Shown: one piece after another, positions 47,201 to 57,947 of the stretch
Position numbering within the stretch: the first letter of the stretch is position 1
Layout of the letters: every line of letters starts with the position of its first letter
Source: Hyparrhenia diplandra
Taxonomy: Eukaryota > Streptophyta > Magnoliopsida > Poales > Poaceae
Reading direction: 5' to 3'
Length of the DNA stretch: 64,000 nt
Assembly: GCA_015847255.1 (NCBI GenBank)
Contig: JADLZK010000410.1
Location: 62,001 to 126,000, forward strand
Made by a program: the position numbers and the translations under genes
Notes under the pieces: generated by a model
Seen by the model: only the letters and a program-made list of their open reading frames with translations
What the model was told of the DNA's origin: nothing
Database searches by the model: none

Positions 47201-49647
47201 TTTTGGTGTATTTAATGTGATGTGATGGAGAGAGAGTCTAAAACTTTGCAAAACTTTAGCCAAACTAAACGTGGCCTAAGTACATATAGCATCTTTATAC
47301 AGTAACATGTACAGTACGCGTGTGTACACATACCTGGATTATTAGGGTAGTAGAGCACAAGCTTCCAATCAGAGTTCAAAGGTCACTGAGTGTTTTTTCT
47401 TTTCATGTGAAATGAAGTCCACTGAGTCTTAAAGGGAAAAAGTGCATGCATTTTCCTGACGAGAAACATGTCCACTCCACTGAGACTGCATATGCAAAAC
47501 TCTCTGGTGTGCGGCGTACCCTGCAGGCTGCAGCTTCATATGCAACCATATACACTTTAGTCCACCATACACCATGCCTTTTGTATTCTACTAACCCAAC
47601 ATCTCAATCTAGTTTAGCCCATAGCATTAGCTGACAGGATATCTATCATTGCATCCACCTTCTGTGGTGCTCGCAAGTCTTCGTATGGCCATCTATTTTT
47701 ATTCAGTGGCAGCTGTCGCGGTATACACAACATTCCCTCGAAAAGCAAAGGTTTACACACATCTAGGCACCGCAACTCTTTTTTATTTGCTTTTGTTGAC
47801 AAAAGAAAAGACTTAACTTGTCTAACCAAATATTATATTGTTGATTTTAGAAAAGGATCAAGTTCATTTTTATCACTAACTCATATGTTTGTCTAATTTT
47901 AACCCTTGTTCAGTTTTAGCCTCTCAACTTAATTTTGGCGGTTTTTCTGGCAACATGGGGCCTGCTTGGTTGGCTACCAATTTTTGCCCAACCAAAATCA
48001 TGGTAAGCCAAAACTTAGGCTTACCAAATAAGGATTGCCAAAGTTAAGGCAAAAAATATAGGTGTGCATTTGATTGATTGCCAAAATAAAGGCTTGCCAA
48101 CTTTCTTTTTCACATGTAGTTTAAGAACATTTTAGAGAGTTGCCAAAACTTTGGCATAAAAATTAGTGATGCCAATCCTTTGCCAATTAACCAATTGATG
48201 ACCAAAATTTTGGCATGCCATGATTTTGGTTTGGCAAGAATTGGACGCCAACCAAGCAGGCCCATGATCAAGCCTGGCTATAATCTAGTCTATGCTCTCA
48301 CTCTCTTTCTTTCTCCCTCGCTAACATTCCTAGCACAGTCGTATCTCCCTCTCCCTCTCCTTTATGTGTACTATCAACTCTTTGTCACCGCTATCCTCCA
48401 CCTCGCCCATAGCGAATGGGCCAGTGGGCCGGAGCGAGACTAGTGGATGCGGCGTGTATTCACATCCACGTGTGGGAGAGAGGAAGGTAGATCTAAGCAA
48501 AATCTAACCCAACCCACACACATCTTACAAGTGGCCCGACACGGACCTTACAAACAGACCTTACAAGTACAACCCAAACATACTCCGTTCTAGAGGAAGG
48601 TCTCAAATGAGGATTGAGTTGTACAAGTGGGAATGACAAAAGTAGATGCCAACCTTGTGTGGGTCCATGATGAGATTCAACTAATATTCAAACCAAGGCG
48701 GTGACTAGTTTAGACACCTCAACAATAAGTAAACATTGGAGAAAGTGGCACTACCACAATAAAGCCGAGGAGAGAACCAACGGAGTGAGGGCCCTGTTTC
48801 GCTAGGTGTCAATTAGGCGGCGATTAGGCGCGCCTAATTGCGAATCGAAGGTCGGCGCCTTGCCTATGGGGTAGGTGGACCCCTAGGCGGCGGCTCGGCG
48901 GCGGCCGTGGGGGGGTGGAGGAGCGTCCGGCGGAGGTCGCCGGTGGGAGGAGCTGCGAAGCGGCGACGGGCGCCGCACGGGCTTGGCTTGCGGGCGGCGG
49001 CGGCACGGGTCCACGACAGGAGAGGGAGAGATGCGAGAGAGGGAGAGGGGGTGCGGAGAGATGCAAGAGAGGCCGAGGCAGGGGTTATGTGGAGACCTAG
49101 GCCTTGAAATGAGCCTTTTTTTCCCCCTTTCTCCCTTCTCATGACCACTCTCTCCTTTTTTTTCCTTTTCTTTCAAGTATTTATACATGATTATTCATTG
49201 CCAATAAAAACGCCTAGCAACGCCTAGGCGCAATTACTCCTAACTACGCGTTAGGCTAAGGGTAAGCATCTAGAATCGGTCTAGCGCCTAGCAAAACAAG
49301 AGTAAAGGGGGCATGAGCTGAGCAATCCAACCTCCCTAGTAGTGGCGAGACGGAGTAGTCAAGCAGTTTAGACACACCACAGTGATCTTCAATGGTCTAG
49401 GCTTGAGTTCCTCGCTAGTAGCCATGATCTAGCTCCACAAGGATGATGTCACATCACTCGATGTTCTGTACTTCAACCTGAATTGCATGGATCCCATGGC
49501 CCTGGTTGTGCAACCAAATCTTCTATCTTATCTCTCTGGTTGCAAGCATGTGACAAATTCTCTAGTTGCAAACATTTTTTCCCTAAAACATATTACCATA
49601 AAAAGCTAGATGGTCGAATTTGTCCAGCATTGATAGTTCAATTGATC

Positions 49648-49678
<31 letters not shown>

Positions 49679-51664
49679 GTTTTAGAGTTGCATAGAAAAA
49701 AAAACATGAGAAATAGATTGATGGACAAAAATAGACATTGCCATTCTCATTAAAACTTTAATAATTTCTAATGAACCTTATATTTCGACAGTTAGTCTAC
49801 GATACAAATGTACGCTTAAGAGCTTATGAGGCCGGATGGTGTAGCTTGTTTTAAACGACCTATCTACCTGTCCTGCCACCACTGGAACTATAGCCATCAT
49901 AAATAATGTTTCGTATTATCCTTATAATAAATACTGTAGTTGTTAAGCATGCATGTGACACTAATTTCACTGCCACCGTACGTACTTGTGAGCACTTACA
50001 CGGATGTATCTAGACCGTCCAAGTGAGCCAACCACCCTAAGTTAGCTCTTGGTACAGCCTACCCAACTACTGAGCGCCATGTGCCCGTATCCGTATAAAA
50101 ATATGTGAAAACAAGTTTTATTCATGCTCCTTTGTTTGTTTCCTATTGAACAATGGCCCGCAACAGCCGTTCAGTCCAGATCTAGGCCACTGATGCCTGG
50201 CATTTAGCAGCCGCTCATCACTGAGCTAATAACACCACATGTTTTCGTTTCATAATAATAACTCCGAATTAAGCAGCATACTTTTTGGTGGCAACAAAAA
50301 ATCAGTATCTTTACGCTAGCTCCTAAGCAGAGCTAATTTAAGCCATCACAAGTAACACGTGAACACTCGACAGAAAAGCGAGAATGATTAGCACATTAAA
50401 CGATAACACATACCTTATCGCAAAAAAAAAAAAAAACGATAACACATACAACCAAAATTAAGTGAATGCATCTGTTTTATTTGACAACAGGGCATAGCAA
50501 TTCAAACTGTAGTTCCCTCAGCGTTTTGTCCGTATTGATATAATTTGGCTCTTCTTTGTGCTTTTCCAACCTTATTAAATTAATTATTAAATTAAAAGAG
50601 AAAAAAAAAGGTGGGTTCAAAATTAGGCAGCAACTGGAGAATAACAATTGGAGGGCCCCATCTTTCATCAGTAATAAAGAGGGCACTTCCTGCTGGGGCC
50701 CTTTTCTAGTGATTGTTCTCTAGTGATCTCTGGTGAAACCTCGTGATCAGGATCTGCCGCAGCCACTGGTTATTTTAGGCCTTGAATTGCAATACAATAT
50801 CTGCTTGGCTGCTTTGCTTTTCCAACACTGTGTGGCATTTCATTAAAAAGGTTACATGTATTGTTCCATGTTTGTTTCATACGGGTTTCATCTCTAGCCT
50901 ACCCCAACTAGCTTGGGACTAAAGGCTATGTTGTTGTTGTTGTAATGAAATGGCATGCGGTTCTCTGCGATGTTTTAGAAGAAAATGCATTGTTCCATGT
51001 TAGATCTTGGTATAGATGATATTTCAACCACTTAAACCATTAAAGGAGAAACAGAGAAATTGGAAGCATCCACCATATGTCCAGATTCATCATCTAATGT
51101 TAACTGGTGAACTGCTAATATTTTATTTGACTAATAATCCAATAAACTGTACATGCCACTAGAACAAAAAGAAAATGGTGGTGTATTCCAGTATTTAGCT
51201 CATACTCCCTCCGGGATGGTATTAGAAGTCGTTTTGGACAAGGTTTGGGTCAAACATCGGGAATATAAATCATCAATAACTTTTAAGTTGTTGAGTTTGT
51301 AAATGTAAAAATTATATGAGTAGATTTGTCTTAAAAAATACTTTGATAAAAATATACATATATCACATCTCCATAAATATGTTTATAATAATAAGAGGTC
51401 AAAGTTATGGTTGTGGTATCATAATCTTTGCTTTAGCGATCATAATGATAGTAAGAATGCTTGTCAGTCAAAACTCATATCATTCTCTGTGAAATGCAGT
51501 TAGAGATTACCTGTCGAGGGCAGCGCCTTCAACCGACGATGACCCTGCAGCAGGTCCGTGACACCATTTGGCGGCCAGTGCCGGCTGAGGCTGCAGCGGT
51601 TTTGCCGGCCCCCGGCTCACCAAGCACAAACCAGATCATGACACTGCATTATGGCAGAAGCTAG
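35283..51664 (+). CDS. LAX2: LAX PANICLE2 / BARREN STALK2-like protein, four exons
   Basis: LAX2/BA2 proteins are nuclear regulators of axillary meristem formation in grasses; the conserved C-terminal part resembles the RAWUL ubiquitin-like fold of Polycomb-type RING proteins. Exons: 1, 35283-35964; 2, 36052-36102; 3, 36378-36450; 4, 51500-51664. Landmarks in order are a Q-run, SSWLQLGIG, HRKRQRPDDDD, HDAGTWFLLRAAQNQ, REPPLPQIPRSYLRVR, DGRMTVRVVMRYLVNKLGLD, LEITCRGQRLQPTMTLQQVR and QIMTLHYGRS, then stop. All three junctions have GT-AG borders in matching phases. Exon 1 changes frame between ALYNQQLG and SSSSSAAPVG; one extra G in the GGG at 35852-35854 would repair it. The start is uncertain: 35229 (other frame), 35283 and 35448 are candidates. 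The last intron is 15 kb. Family assignment is confident, the symbol is by similarity. Confidence 0.85.
38946..39241 (-). mobile_element. 5'-truncated LINE with RNase H fragment
   Basis: A T run at 38946 (poly(A) tail on the minus strand) starts the insertion. On the minus strand it encodes DQCSVRHCPRSCNKVADCLA and then HVPEFVTSLVSGDLP, the end of the RNase H domain that closes many plant LINE ORFs. TGCAGGATGAAATATAT flanks it on both sides (38920-38936 and 39242-39258), a 17-bp target duplication. The protein has no start of its own. Confidence 0.88.
39292..39523. mobile_element. MITE, GGCCTTGTTTAGTT family
   Basis: The left end is GGCCTTGTTTAGTTCCC; the right end reads GGGGTGTTTAGTTGGTG on the other strand. 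The internal AACTAATTGCACAGTTTGG and GACGAGTCTTTTAA.CCTA blocks are common to a widespread grass MITE family. Exact ends and duplication are not certain. Confidence 0.7.
40511..40769. mobile_element. Stowaway-type MITE, complete copy
   Basis: Ends CTCCCTCCGGGTTGGTATTA and its near reverse complement TAATACCATCCCAGAGGGAG are flanked by TA on both sides (40509-40510, 40770-40771). A second, truncated copy of the same family lies at 51205 in the same intron. Confidence 0.88.
41533..42313. mobile_element. Non-autonomous CACTA element with GC-rich cargo
   Basis: It begins CACTAGACTC and ends TGTAGTAGTG, with GGT duplicated on both sides (41530-41532 and 42314-42316). Subterminal parts repeat CCGTGGTGGTTTTT in both orientations. 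The centre (about 41730-42020) is a GC-rich block ending in GA repeats, with gene-like composition but no recognisable domain. Confidence 0.82.
42884..43180. mobile_element. Tourist-type MITE
   Basis: Terminal repeats GGCCTTATTTGGATC and GATCCAAACAGGGCC are flanked by TTA on both sides (42881-42883 and 43181-43183), the PIF/Harbinger duplication. Confidence 0.88.
44622..44890. mobile_element. Tourist-type MITE
   Basis: Terminal repeats GGGACCGTTTGAGAGAGCTC and GAGCTCTGCCAAACGGACCC are flanked by TTA (44619-44621 and 44891-44893). Confidence 0.88.
47001..47276. mobile_element. Tourist-type MITE
   Basis: Terminal repeats GGCCTCGTTTAGTTGGGCTA and TAGCCAAACTAAACGTGGCC are flanked by TAA (46998-47000 and 47277-47279). 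Confidence 0.88.
47958..48263. mobile_element. MITE with GGGCCTGCTTGGTTGGC ends
   Basis: The left end is GGGCCTGCTTGGTTGGC and the right end GCCAACCAAGCAGGCCC, a perfect 17-bp inverted repeat, with ATG on both sides (47955-47957 and 48264-48266). The interior repeats TTGCCAA and TTTTGGC motifs. Confidence 0.85.
48790..49310. mobile_element. GC-rich non-autonomous element (possible gene-fragment carrier)
   Basis: The left side reads CTGTTTCGCTAGGTG and the right side, on the other strand, GTTTTGCTAGGCGC; both ends are followed inward by GCCTAA/TTAGGC motifs. Between them is a GC-rich segment (48840-49100) with gene-like composition followed by a pyrimidine-rich stretch. No domain was recognised and no duplication was found. 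Class unknown. Confidence 0.45.
50398..50449 (+). mobile_element. Minimal retroposon: 8 bases plus poly(A), 16-bp duplication
   Basis: AAACGATAACACATAC occurs at 50398-50413 and again at 50434-50449. Between them is only CTTATCGC followed by a run of A. This is the expected structure of a LINE- or SINE-type insertion truncated to its last few bases. Confidence 0.88.
50890..50943 (+). mobile_element. Au-type SINE 3' end
   Basis: TAGCCTACCCCAACTAGCTT followed by GGGACTAAAGGCTATG and a (TTG)n tail matches the characteristic 3' end of the plant Au SINE family. The 5' promoter half (A and B boxes) is not recognisable, so it is truncated. Confidence 0.8.
51205..51413. mobile_element. Stowaway-type MITE, truncated copy
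   Basis: It is almost identical to 40511-40730 (same CTCCCTCCGG end and interior GGTTTGGGTCAAACATCGGG), but the right terminus is missing. It lies less than 90 bp upstream of the last LAX2-like exon. Confidence 0.88.
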
Positions 51665-53712
51665 CACCTGGAGAGCGGAGCAACAACAGACACAGACAAC
51701 TTTTCACATTGTAATTAGATTTCACTGCCCACAGGCACTGATCCCCTTTTTTCCCTCCCCTAACATCTAATCCTCACCACAGAATTCACTGAGACAGAAT
51801 AGTAGAACACCAAGGATAGTAGATTATAGGTAACACCCAAACGTAATTGTACTGTCAAAACCCAGAGAAATAATTCATTCATATTTATTTAGTTCAAAGA
51901 TTTATTTTGTTCTAATCGCTGTCTTTCTGCTGGCATAACTGAACCCAAGCATTCATAAGAGATGCAAATATAGGTTCCCACTTGAGATATTTACATATTT
52001 CTAACCTAGAAAAAGAGAATAAAGGGAAAATGAAAGGCAAGTAAAGAAAAATCCTTAATAGCTCTTAATGATTGAAGAAACATATGTACATCACTAAGAA
52101 AATACAGATGTTAAAAAAAAAGGAGACCATGATGATCGAATGATGTTGCAATGTAGCACAATGGAAGACCCACGATACAACATCCCGTAGTGTTCAAGTA
52201 GCATGTCAGAATCAATGAAAGAGAGCGCACACAGGAAGTAGGGAAAGTAGGAAGTCGACATCAAGGACAAGGGCAGGCAAACAATTGCTCACAAGTCAAG
52301 ATAGAAAAGAGAGGAATGCAAGCAAGCACAACCAAACATACATTAGTGTATCTATGACAGCTACACAGGGAGAGAGAGAAAACATGAAATAGTAACACAA
52401 AACAGGAATGAAATTAATAGAAACAATAATAGCAGGGACTTAAGGTATACCCAGTGCACAATGCGCTCTGAGCGTGAAAAATCACAACACCCCAGCACCA
52501 GAGGTATCACCGACAGATAATATACTTGAAAAAATATGGGGCTAACTCATGGTTGAAAATATGGTTAAGAATCTCCAGTGTAGCATGCCAGGAATGAACA
52601 AGACAAAGTCGAAGCAGGTGGGGTAGGTCCCCTCAACACAAGACAAAGCACCATTACCAGCAGTATCTGCCACAGTGCACACCGACACTCGATGAAAAGA
52701 AAAGGATCACACAACTGATCAAAGGGCCAACATTAAATCGACTGGCTACTTGCTAAAAGTTACTTGGCAGTACTGACTAGACACTTAAAAGTAGCTGCCA
52801 ATATTAGCATAAAAATTACATAAACACATCAAGAACATCATAAGGAGCAACAAAGCAGATAGATTTGACAGCACATCCCCTTGGTTTATGCTATCAAGGA
52901 AGAAAGGAGGCAGAACTATTCAGTTAAAGCATTCACTATACCACAAGCACAAAACATACACTAGGTAAGGTTTGACTAAGATGGAAGACTAAAAGTTTTT
53001 CTATTTAAAGAAATATATCGGCGATTATATCAATAAACTTGAAGACAAAACTTTCCTAGAATAGAGTGATAAAAACAAACATTGGACCTAGCGCATATTT
53101 CCATCATATACAAGGAGAAGACGGCTGTTCTTTATAGTGAAAATATTACAATCATACAGTAGTAATAATATCAAATTGTCAACACACAACAAAACTAGTG
53201 CAACCTTTCACACTCCACCACCTGAGGACATTGACAATAGTACAAAGAGGTGCAATAAAAATATAGAACAAAAATCTATACTTATCAGTTTCCATAACAA
53301 TGATATAGTGCAATACTACATCATGATTGGCGTGATATTTATTTCCATACAACAACCTAAAGGTCATTCACAAGGTTAACAATCATACCATTTATAGCCT
53401 TGTCTTTCTATATAAAACTGAGCTAACACATAGGTTCACCAAGTTAGTTGGGTTGAAAATATAATAAATTATCTGCCTTATAGTAGTGCCATGTGGTGAC
53501 ATCTCTGGAAATTATATATATATACTAAAATGATCCTCTCTTTACACATGTCAAGACAAAGCCCAACCCTATCATGCAGGTTCTGTGTATCATATCATGA
53601 GCCAGCCCAGTCGTATGCCACCTGTCATAGATCTAGGAACACATTTTCTTTACACATTTATTTCTGTTCTTTCAAGTTCCCATGACATGCATGCTCTTTC
53701 TCAACTGAGCCT
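51665..53712. other. 3' UTR of the LAX2-like gene and intergenic sequence
   Basis: The first 100-250 bp should be 3' UTR. The rest is AT-rich with no gene or transposon signature that I recognise. Confidence 0.5.
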
Positions 53713-54526
53713 TTAGAAGGACAACCTGCACCTCAACCAAGCAGCACAGAGTGCACGATAATCAGTTAGTAGCTTCTCTGGATACCGAACAAAACAATTG
53801 TTTGAACAGTGAGAAGCCTTCTTGGAATGCTCACAATGCTCAGAAGAGCTGCCCTTCACTGTGTTGGTCTTCGGAGACTCTGAGAGGCTGCTAGAATACT
53901 GTGGGGAGGTGAAGAGAACAAAGACGTGTCTCTTCAGCAATCAAGGCAGACAATATGTTAGCAATAGATGGAGTAGTGGGAGCATTCAGCAGCTGCTTAC
54001 GAATAGACTCAAAAGCAGGCCTCAAATTATGACAAAACTGATATATATAAGGAATGTCTGATGTCTCAATAAAATTTGTTCTTTTTAGCACAGCAGCCTG
54101 AACAACCTTGCTCACACTAAGGAATTATAGAGATAAAAGGCCGTCACATGATCAAAAGCTATGTAATACTCCTCTATGGATATATCATTCTGTTGAAGCT
54201 CGTGAAGGCCTCGCAACAAAGGAGAAGACTAAAACTGTTCTGAAATATATCGCCCCTGCAGATAGTCCCACATTTCCTTAGCAAACTCATGGTGCTCAAG
54301 ACTCATAATCAAAGGCTTCACACTGGTGACGATGGCACTCATCACAGTCCATCATCATTTTTACAAGCCCCAGAACCATCCCTCGACTTGTCGACTGGAG
54401 GAGTGTCTGTCAAATGAGACGCAGACCCATGGCCTCACATATAGTTTTGACAGAAAAAGCCCAGTCTTGATAATTAGATGGACCCTCAAGCGTCATAGGA
54501 AAAACAATAATGTTAGGCTGCGACAT
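53713..54526 (-). pseudogene. Copia gag relic
   Basis: From ATG 54526 the minus strand reads MSQPNIIVFPMTLEGPSNYQ, then DWAFSVKTICEAMGLRLI and a stop. In other frames follow WDYLQGRYISEQF, LHELQQNDISIEEYYIAFDH, IYQFCHNLRPAFESIRKQLL and ANILSALIAEETRLCS. This is the order of the Copia gag-polypeptide (UBN2) domain. Several stops and frameshifts are present and no zinc knuckle or pol follows. It is inactive. Confidence 0.8.
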
Positions 54527-55251
54527 TCTGATATCAGTTGAGTACCAAGAGTACAAGGCAGAAAATGAGCAGACAAGTAGCACCACAGAGCAAAAGAAGT
54601 GCAGAGCAGAGCACCACAGAGCAGACCAGTAGCAGTGAACAACAGCTCCTCCTCCTACAGCAGAGCAGAAGAGAAGAGAACGCCTCCTCCAATGGACGAT
54701 AAGCGCATGGGTGGACGGATGGGGCCAATGGAGGCAGAAGGGAGCCGAGTCACAGATTGGCACCCAGAGGCGCGGACGGGTCCAGCTGCGGCTGAAGAAA
54801 GGATCCGAGCCGCAAGGGGCTTCCGATATAGCCGCGGATGAAAGGGAGCTGAACTGCGGACAAGTTTCACGATGGAGACCACAGACACTTGCGCAACCGA
54901 GACTGTGGACTGTGCACTCGATGAAGGTACGGTGATACTCACAGATCACAGACGAAGTGAGTGGAGCGGACAGGCTCATTTGAAGAAGAGTCGTGTGCCG
55001 GCGGATTAGGCATGACCAAATGACCCCGTGATGAGTGGGCCGGACAACGATGAGGCCAGCCGGGGAAAATGGGATCATGGGTGGGTTAAAAATTTTGTTT
55101 GGCTCTAACCCTAGCTCTGATCCATGACTTCAAAACCATGCTACTAATCTTGGAGAATTGAGAAGATAGTAACTGTAGTGGAGATCACTATATAGAGAGA
55201 GCCACATGCACCATATGGGCCTATGGTCGATGGGCCTTCATACACTTAACA
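54527..55251 (-). mobile_element. Leader, primer site and short LTR of the Copia relic
   Basis: On the minus strand TGGATCAGAGC (55114-55124) is a slightly altered initiator-Met primer site. Just before it a short LTR-like unit runs TGTTAAGTGTATG...TTTTGAAGTCA (55125-55251, about 127 bp) with a TATA-like TATATAG (about 55190). A GC-rich leader separates the primer site from gag. No matching LTR was found on the other side, so the element is truncated. Confidence 0.6.
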
Positions 55252-56485
55252 GGCCTAAACCTTGCCGATAATAATATGGTGCAGGAGACCTGCAACTAGG
55301 ACTGACTGACTGTGACTGCCAAAGATGCATTACAACATTGCACACTGAAAACCTGTTATTCCTATGCTAAAATTGGATAAACAGCAGCTGGGGACTGCTA
55401 TGGAGTAACTCGTCAATAAAAATCCTAGACAAAATCATACGAAATTGCTGACATTATATATTTTTTATCCAACATAAATGATTTAAAGAGAAAAGTCTGA
55501 GATGCTCCCATCTTACTGCCTGATACAAGATCACAGTAAGAAGTACATCTAACTTCATTATATATGGCTCTCCTTTATATATGATTTATCTGGATACCAA
55601 CTGCAATCCACATAAAGCTACAAGTCTCCTTTATATATATGATTTATCTGGGGCTATAGTTTCACCTCGATTCAAAACCTAGTTGCACGTTTTAGATTTG
55701 CATCACTCAACACATGCATCCTGATTCCTAAACCCATTTCTGCCACTTTGTTAGGCCCAGAGACAAAATTTTCCTGAATAAGACCCACATATTATAAAAA
55801 GAGTACTCTTATAAAAATATACATTTAACTGCGTGACATAACATAAAAAACAGAAACTCAAAAAGGGCAATAACCATATCATTGGTATTGACTCATAACA
55901 ACAAGGTGGCTGGAGAAGGTTATCTTACATATATATATCTTGCATTTAAATTTGAAGGGAAAGCTCTAGGCCCATTGATGTGCTCCTTTCCCTTTTGTTA
56001 TTGACTAGGTCTTTTCGTTCCTTGCACCAGGAGCCAAAATAAAATCATAAGATATTTGCTGTTGTCTGAGAATTCTAACTAAACCAAAATCAAGATATGG
56101 ATGGATATAGATGTTATACTAGATTCCCTCCCTAATGATTTTTTAGGTAACTTTATATCCATCAATATTCAAGCAATCCATATGCCCAATATAAATGGCA
56201 TACTAAGTTACTACACAAAATAAAAACATCTTTGTATTTCAAATTTCAAAATCCAGTAATTCATCTTTACAAATAATACAACATAGGACCCAATGCGCAG
56301 GCCTATCATGCAGCATAATCTCAGCAAATAATCCTACCAGTCGAGATAACACATGTCTTAAAGCAGTCTAGAGGAAACAAATCTGCATTGAGAAATTGTA
56401 TATAACAAGTTATGTGGCCTCAGTTGATACCATATGGCACATACAGGTGAAGGTGTGCAGTGGGGTGTGTCTGCGTGTGTGTGTT
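55252..56485. other. Intergenic, no gene recognised
   Basis: AT-rich sequence. Nothing supported. Confidence 0.5.
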
Positions 56486-56505
56486 GGGGGGGGGGGGGGG
56501 GGGGG
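56486..56505 (+). repeat. Homopolymer of 20 G
   Basis: Twenty uninterrupted G after a GTGTGT tract. The exact length is doubtful because long G runs are poorly resolved by sequencing. Confidence 0.85.
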
Positions 56506-56709
56506 TGAGCAGCTGACCTTAAATCCAATTGAAGCTCTCGGGTTATGGTGGGGAATGTCTACCAACGCCAGAAGAGAAGCTGTGGTGTGGCTGAGAAGTG
56601 GGCCATGTCACGGTGTGCCAGGGCACGGTCACCAGTGCCACGACGCTTCAGAGCGCGTCCACCGAGTCTCCAGCAAATGTGTGCTTAGTTTCTGAGATCC
56701 GATTGTTTA

Positions 56710-56765
56710 GGAGTGATTATTCCTTTTCAAAAAAAAAAAAAAAAAAAAAAAGGAGTGAATATTCC
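56710..56765 (+). mobile_element. Minimal retroposon: TTTTC plus poly(A), 14-bp duplication
   Basis: GGAGTGATTATTCC (56710-56723) and GGAGTGAATATTCC (56752-56765) differ by one base. They flank TTTTC followed by 23 A. Same architecture as the scars at 6593 and 50398. Confidence 0.78.
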
Positions 56766-56839
56766 ATTGGTTGTTATCCCTTTTAAGTTAGCAGGGATTT
56801 GTTAGGATTTGGAAATAAAGTATTGAACACTATTGTTTA

Positions 56840-57035
56840 ATGAAAGTCGGCTACATACAGAGTGCCAAGGAAATTAACGAGCCTCGCCCAGGGCTCCCAC
56901 CCAGGAAGGATGATCCAGCCCCAGGCACTGAAATCGATGGCCTGGAGAGGAGCTGTCTGGCCCAGTACATGTTCCTCAGGACAAGGACAAGCCCTTATTC
57001 TTCCAGATTATATCTTGCAGGATGCCAAAAAAAAA
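56840..57035 (+). other. Possible exon-like fragment, unrecognised
   Basis: The plus strand from 56840 reads KEINEPRPGLPPRKDDPAPG, then TEIDGLERSCLAQYMFLRTR. The local GC content is clearly higher than the flanks. I do not recognise a family and see no convincing splice borders. A captured gene fragment or chance. Confidence 0.25.
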
Positions 57036-57724
57036 AATAAAATCCACCATGTAACTGAGTGTAATTCTGCCACCTCAGAGAGTAAATGCAGGTAAAAGTT
57101 TTGGAAATATTTACTGGAAGGTCCAACGATGTGAATACAGAAGGCACTAAGACAATAGTCCCTCCATACACTAGCAGTAAAATAAAAAATCAAAGAAGAA
57201 GATTCAAAAAAGGATATATTAACAACTCAGTCCTGAAATGTTGCAGGAACTGTGCTGTGAATGAGGAGATATATCAGTCTACAGAAACAATAATGTGGTC
57301 AAAGCCAAACTATAAATAATAATTGCCAATTTGGACGGGAAAAAAGATGATCACTGGAACTAATCATACTTAGTCTACATGGACAGGAATAACTTATCAA
57401 TTGCTCCAACTAGGATCAAGGAAAACGGGGTGAATTCAGAAAAACTAAAATATTGAACTATGTGACCACTTATTGAAGCTTAGTTATGTCATATCCATAA
57501 ATTATCATCTGAAAAATATTAGGTTGGGCATGGTAATGTCAATTTCACACCAAGTTCACCAAATCACTAATTTTCAGGACACTGCTATTGCAAAAGTATA
57601 TGTAAACATCAAAATAATTAGTTCTAGAGAAGCTAAACACCCATGCCATCAGAAGACATCAAATTCAATTTCCAACATATATGCATGCCAGTTTAGGATG
57701 ATTAAAATTTAAGAAAAATCATTT

Positions 57725-57947
57725 AATTCCAAACTATACTTTGACCATTCAGTTATTTTATACTATTTATTTATGATTATAAACTTATTGTTATTGGATA
57801 GTATATTTGATTACAAATCTAATAATATCAAGTTTGTATTACAATAGTCAATAGTTAAAAGTTGTTAGCCAACTTATTGGTAAACGATTATAAAGTTCGA
57901 CACTTGACCTACATGAAATTCCTTATAAACTGGACCGGAGGGAGTAT
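57725..57947. mobile_element. Stowaway-like MITE, one clear end
   Basis: AT-rich sequence ending GACCGGAGGGAGTA, a typical Stowaway terminus with TA. The left terminus is degenerate. Confidence 0.45.

Larger units (their letters stand above)
36451..51499 (+). other. 15-kb third intron of the LAX2-like gene
   Basis: It is bordered by CAG|GTATGG and TGCAG|TTAGAG, in phase 0, and splits the conserved C-terminal domain between LGLDDDSQ and LEITCRGQ. The first 2.3 kb (36451-38940) has no recognisable transposon and could hold intronic regulatory sequence; CT/GA runs lie near 37183-37200 and 37520-37555. From 38946 on it is a patchwork of transposons listed separately. The stretches 39530-40500, 43190-44620, 44900-46990 and 49320-50390 show nothing beyond AT-rich sequence, AT microsatellites near 43690 and 44340 and long A or T runs (44531-44553, 46078-46101, 49651-49678). 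Confidence 0.82.

Noticed and set aside
54534..55078. Minus-strand open frame of 222 residues
   Set aside because: It lies between the primer site and the gag start of a Copia relic and has no domain; it is leader sequence, with only the last residues overlapping gag.
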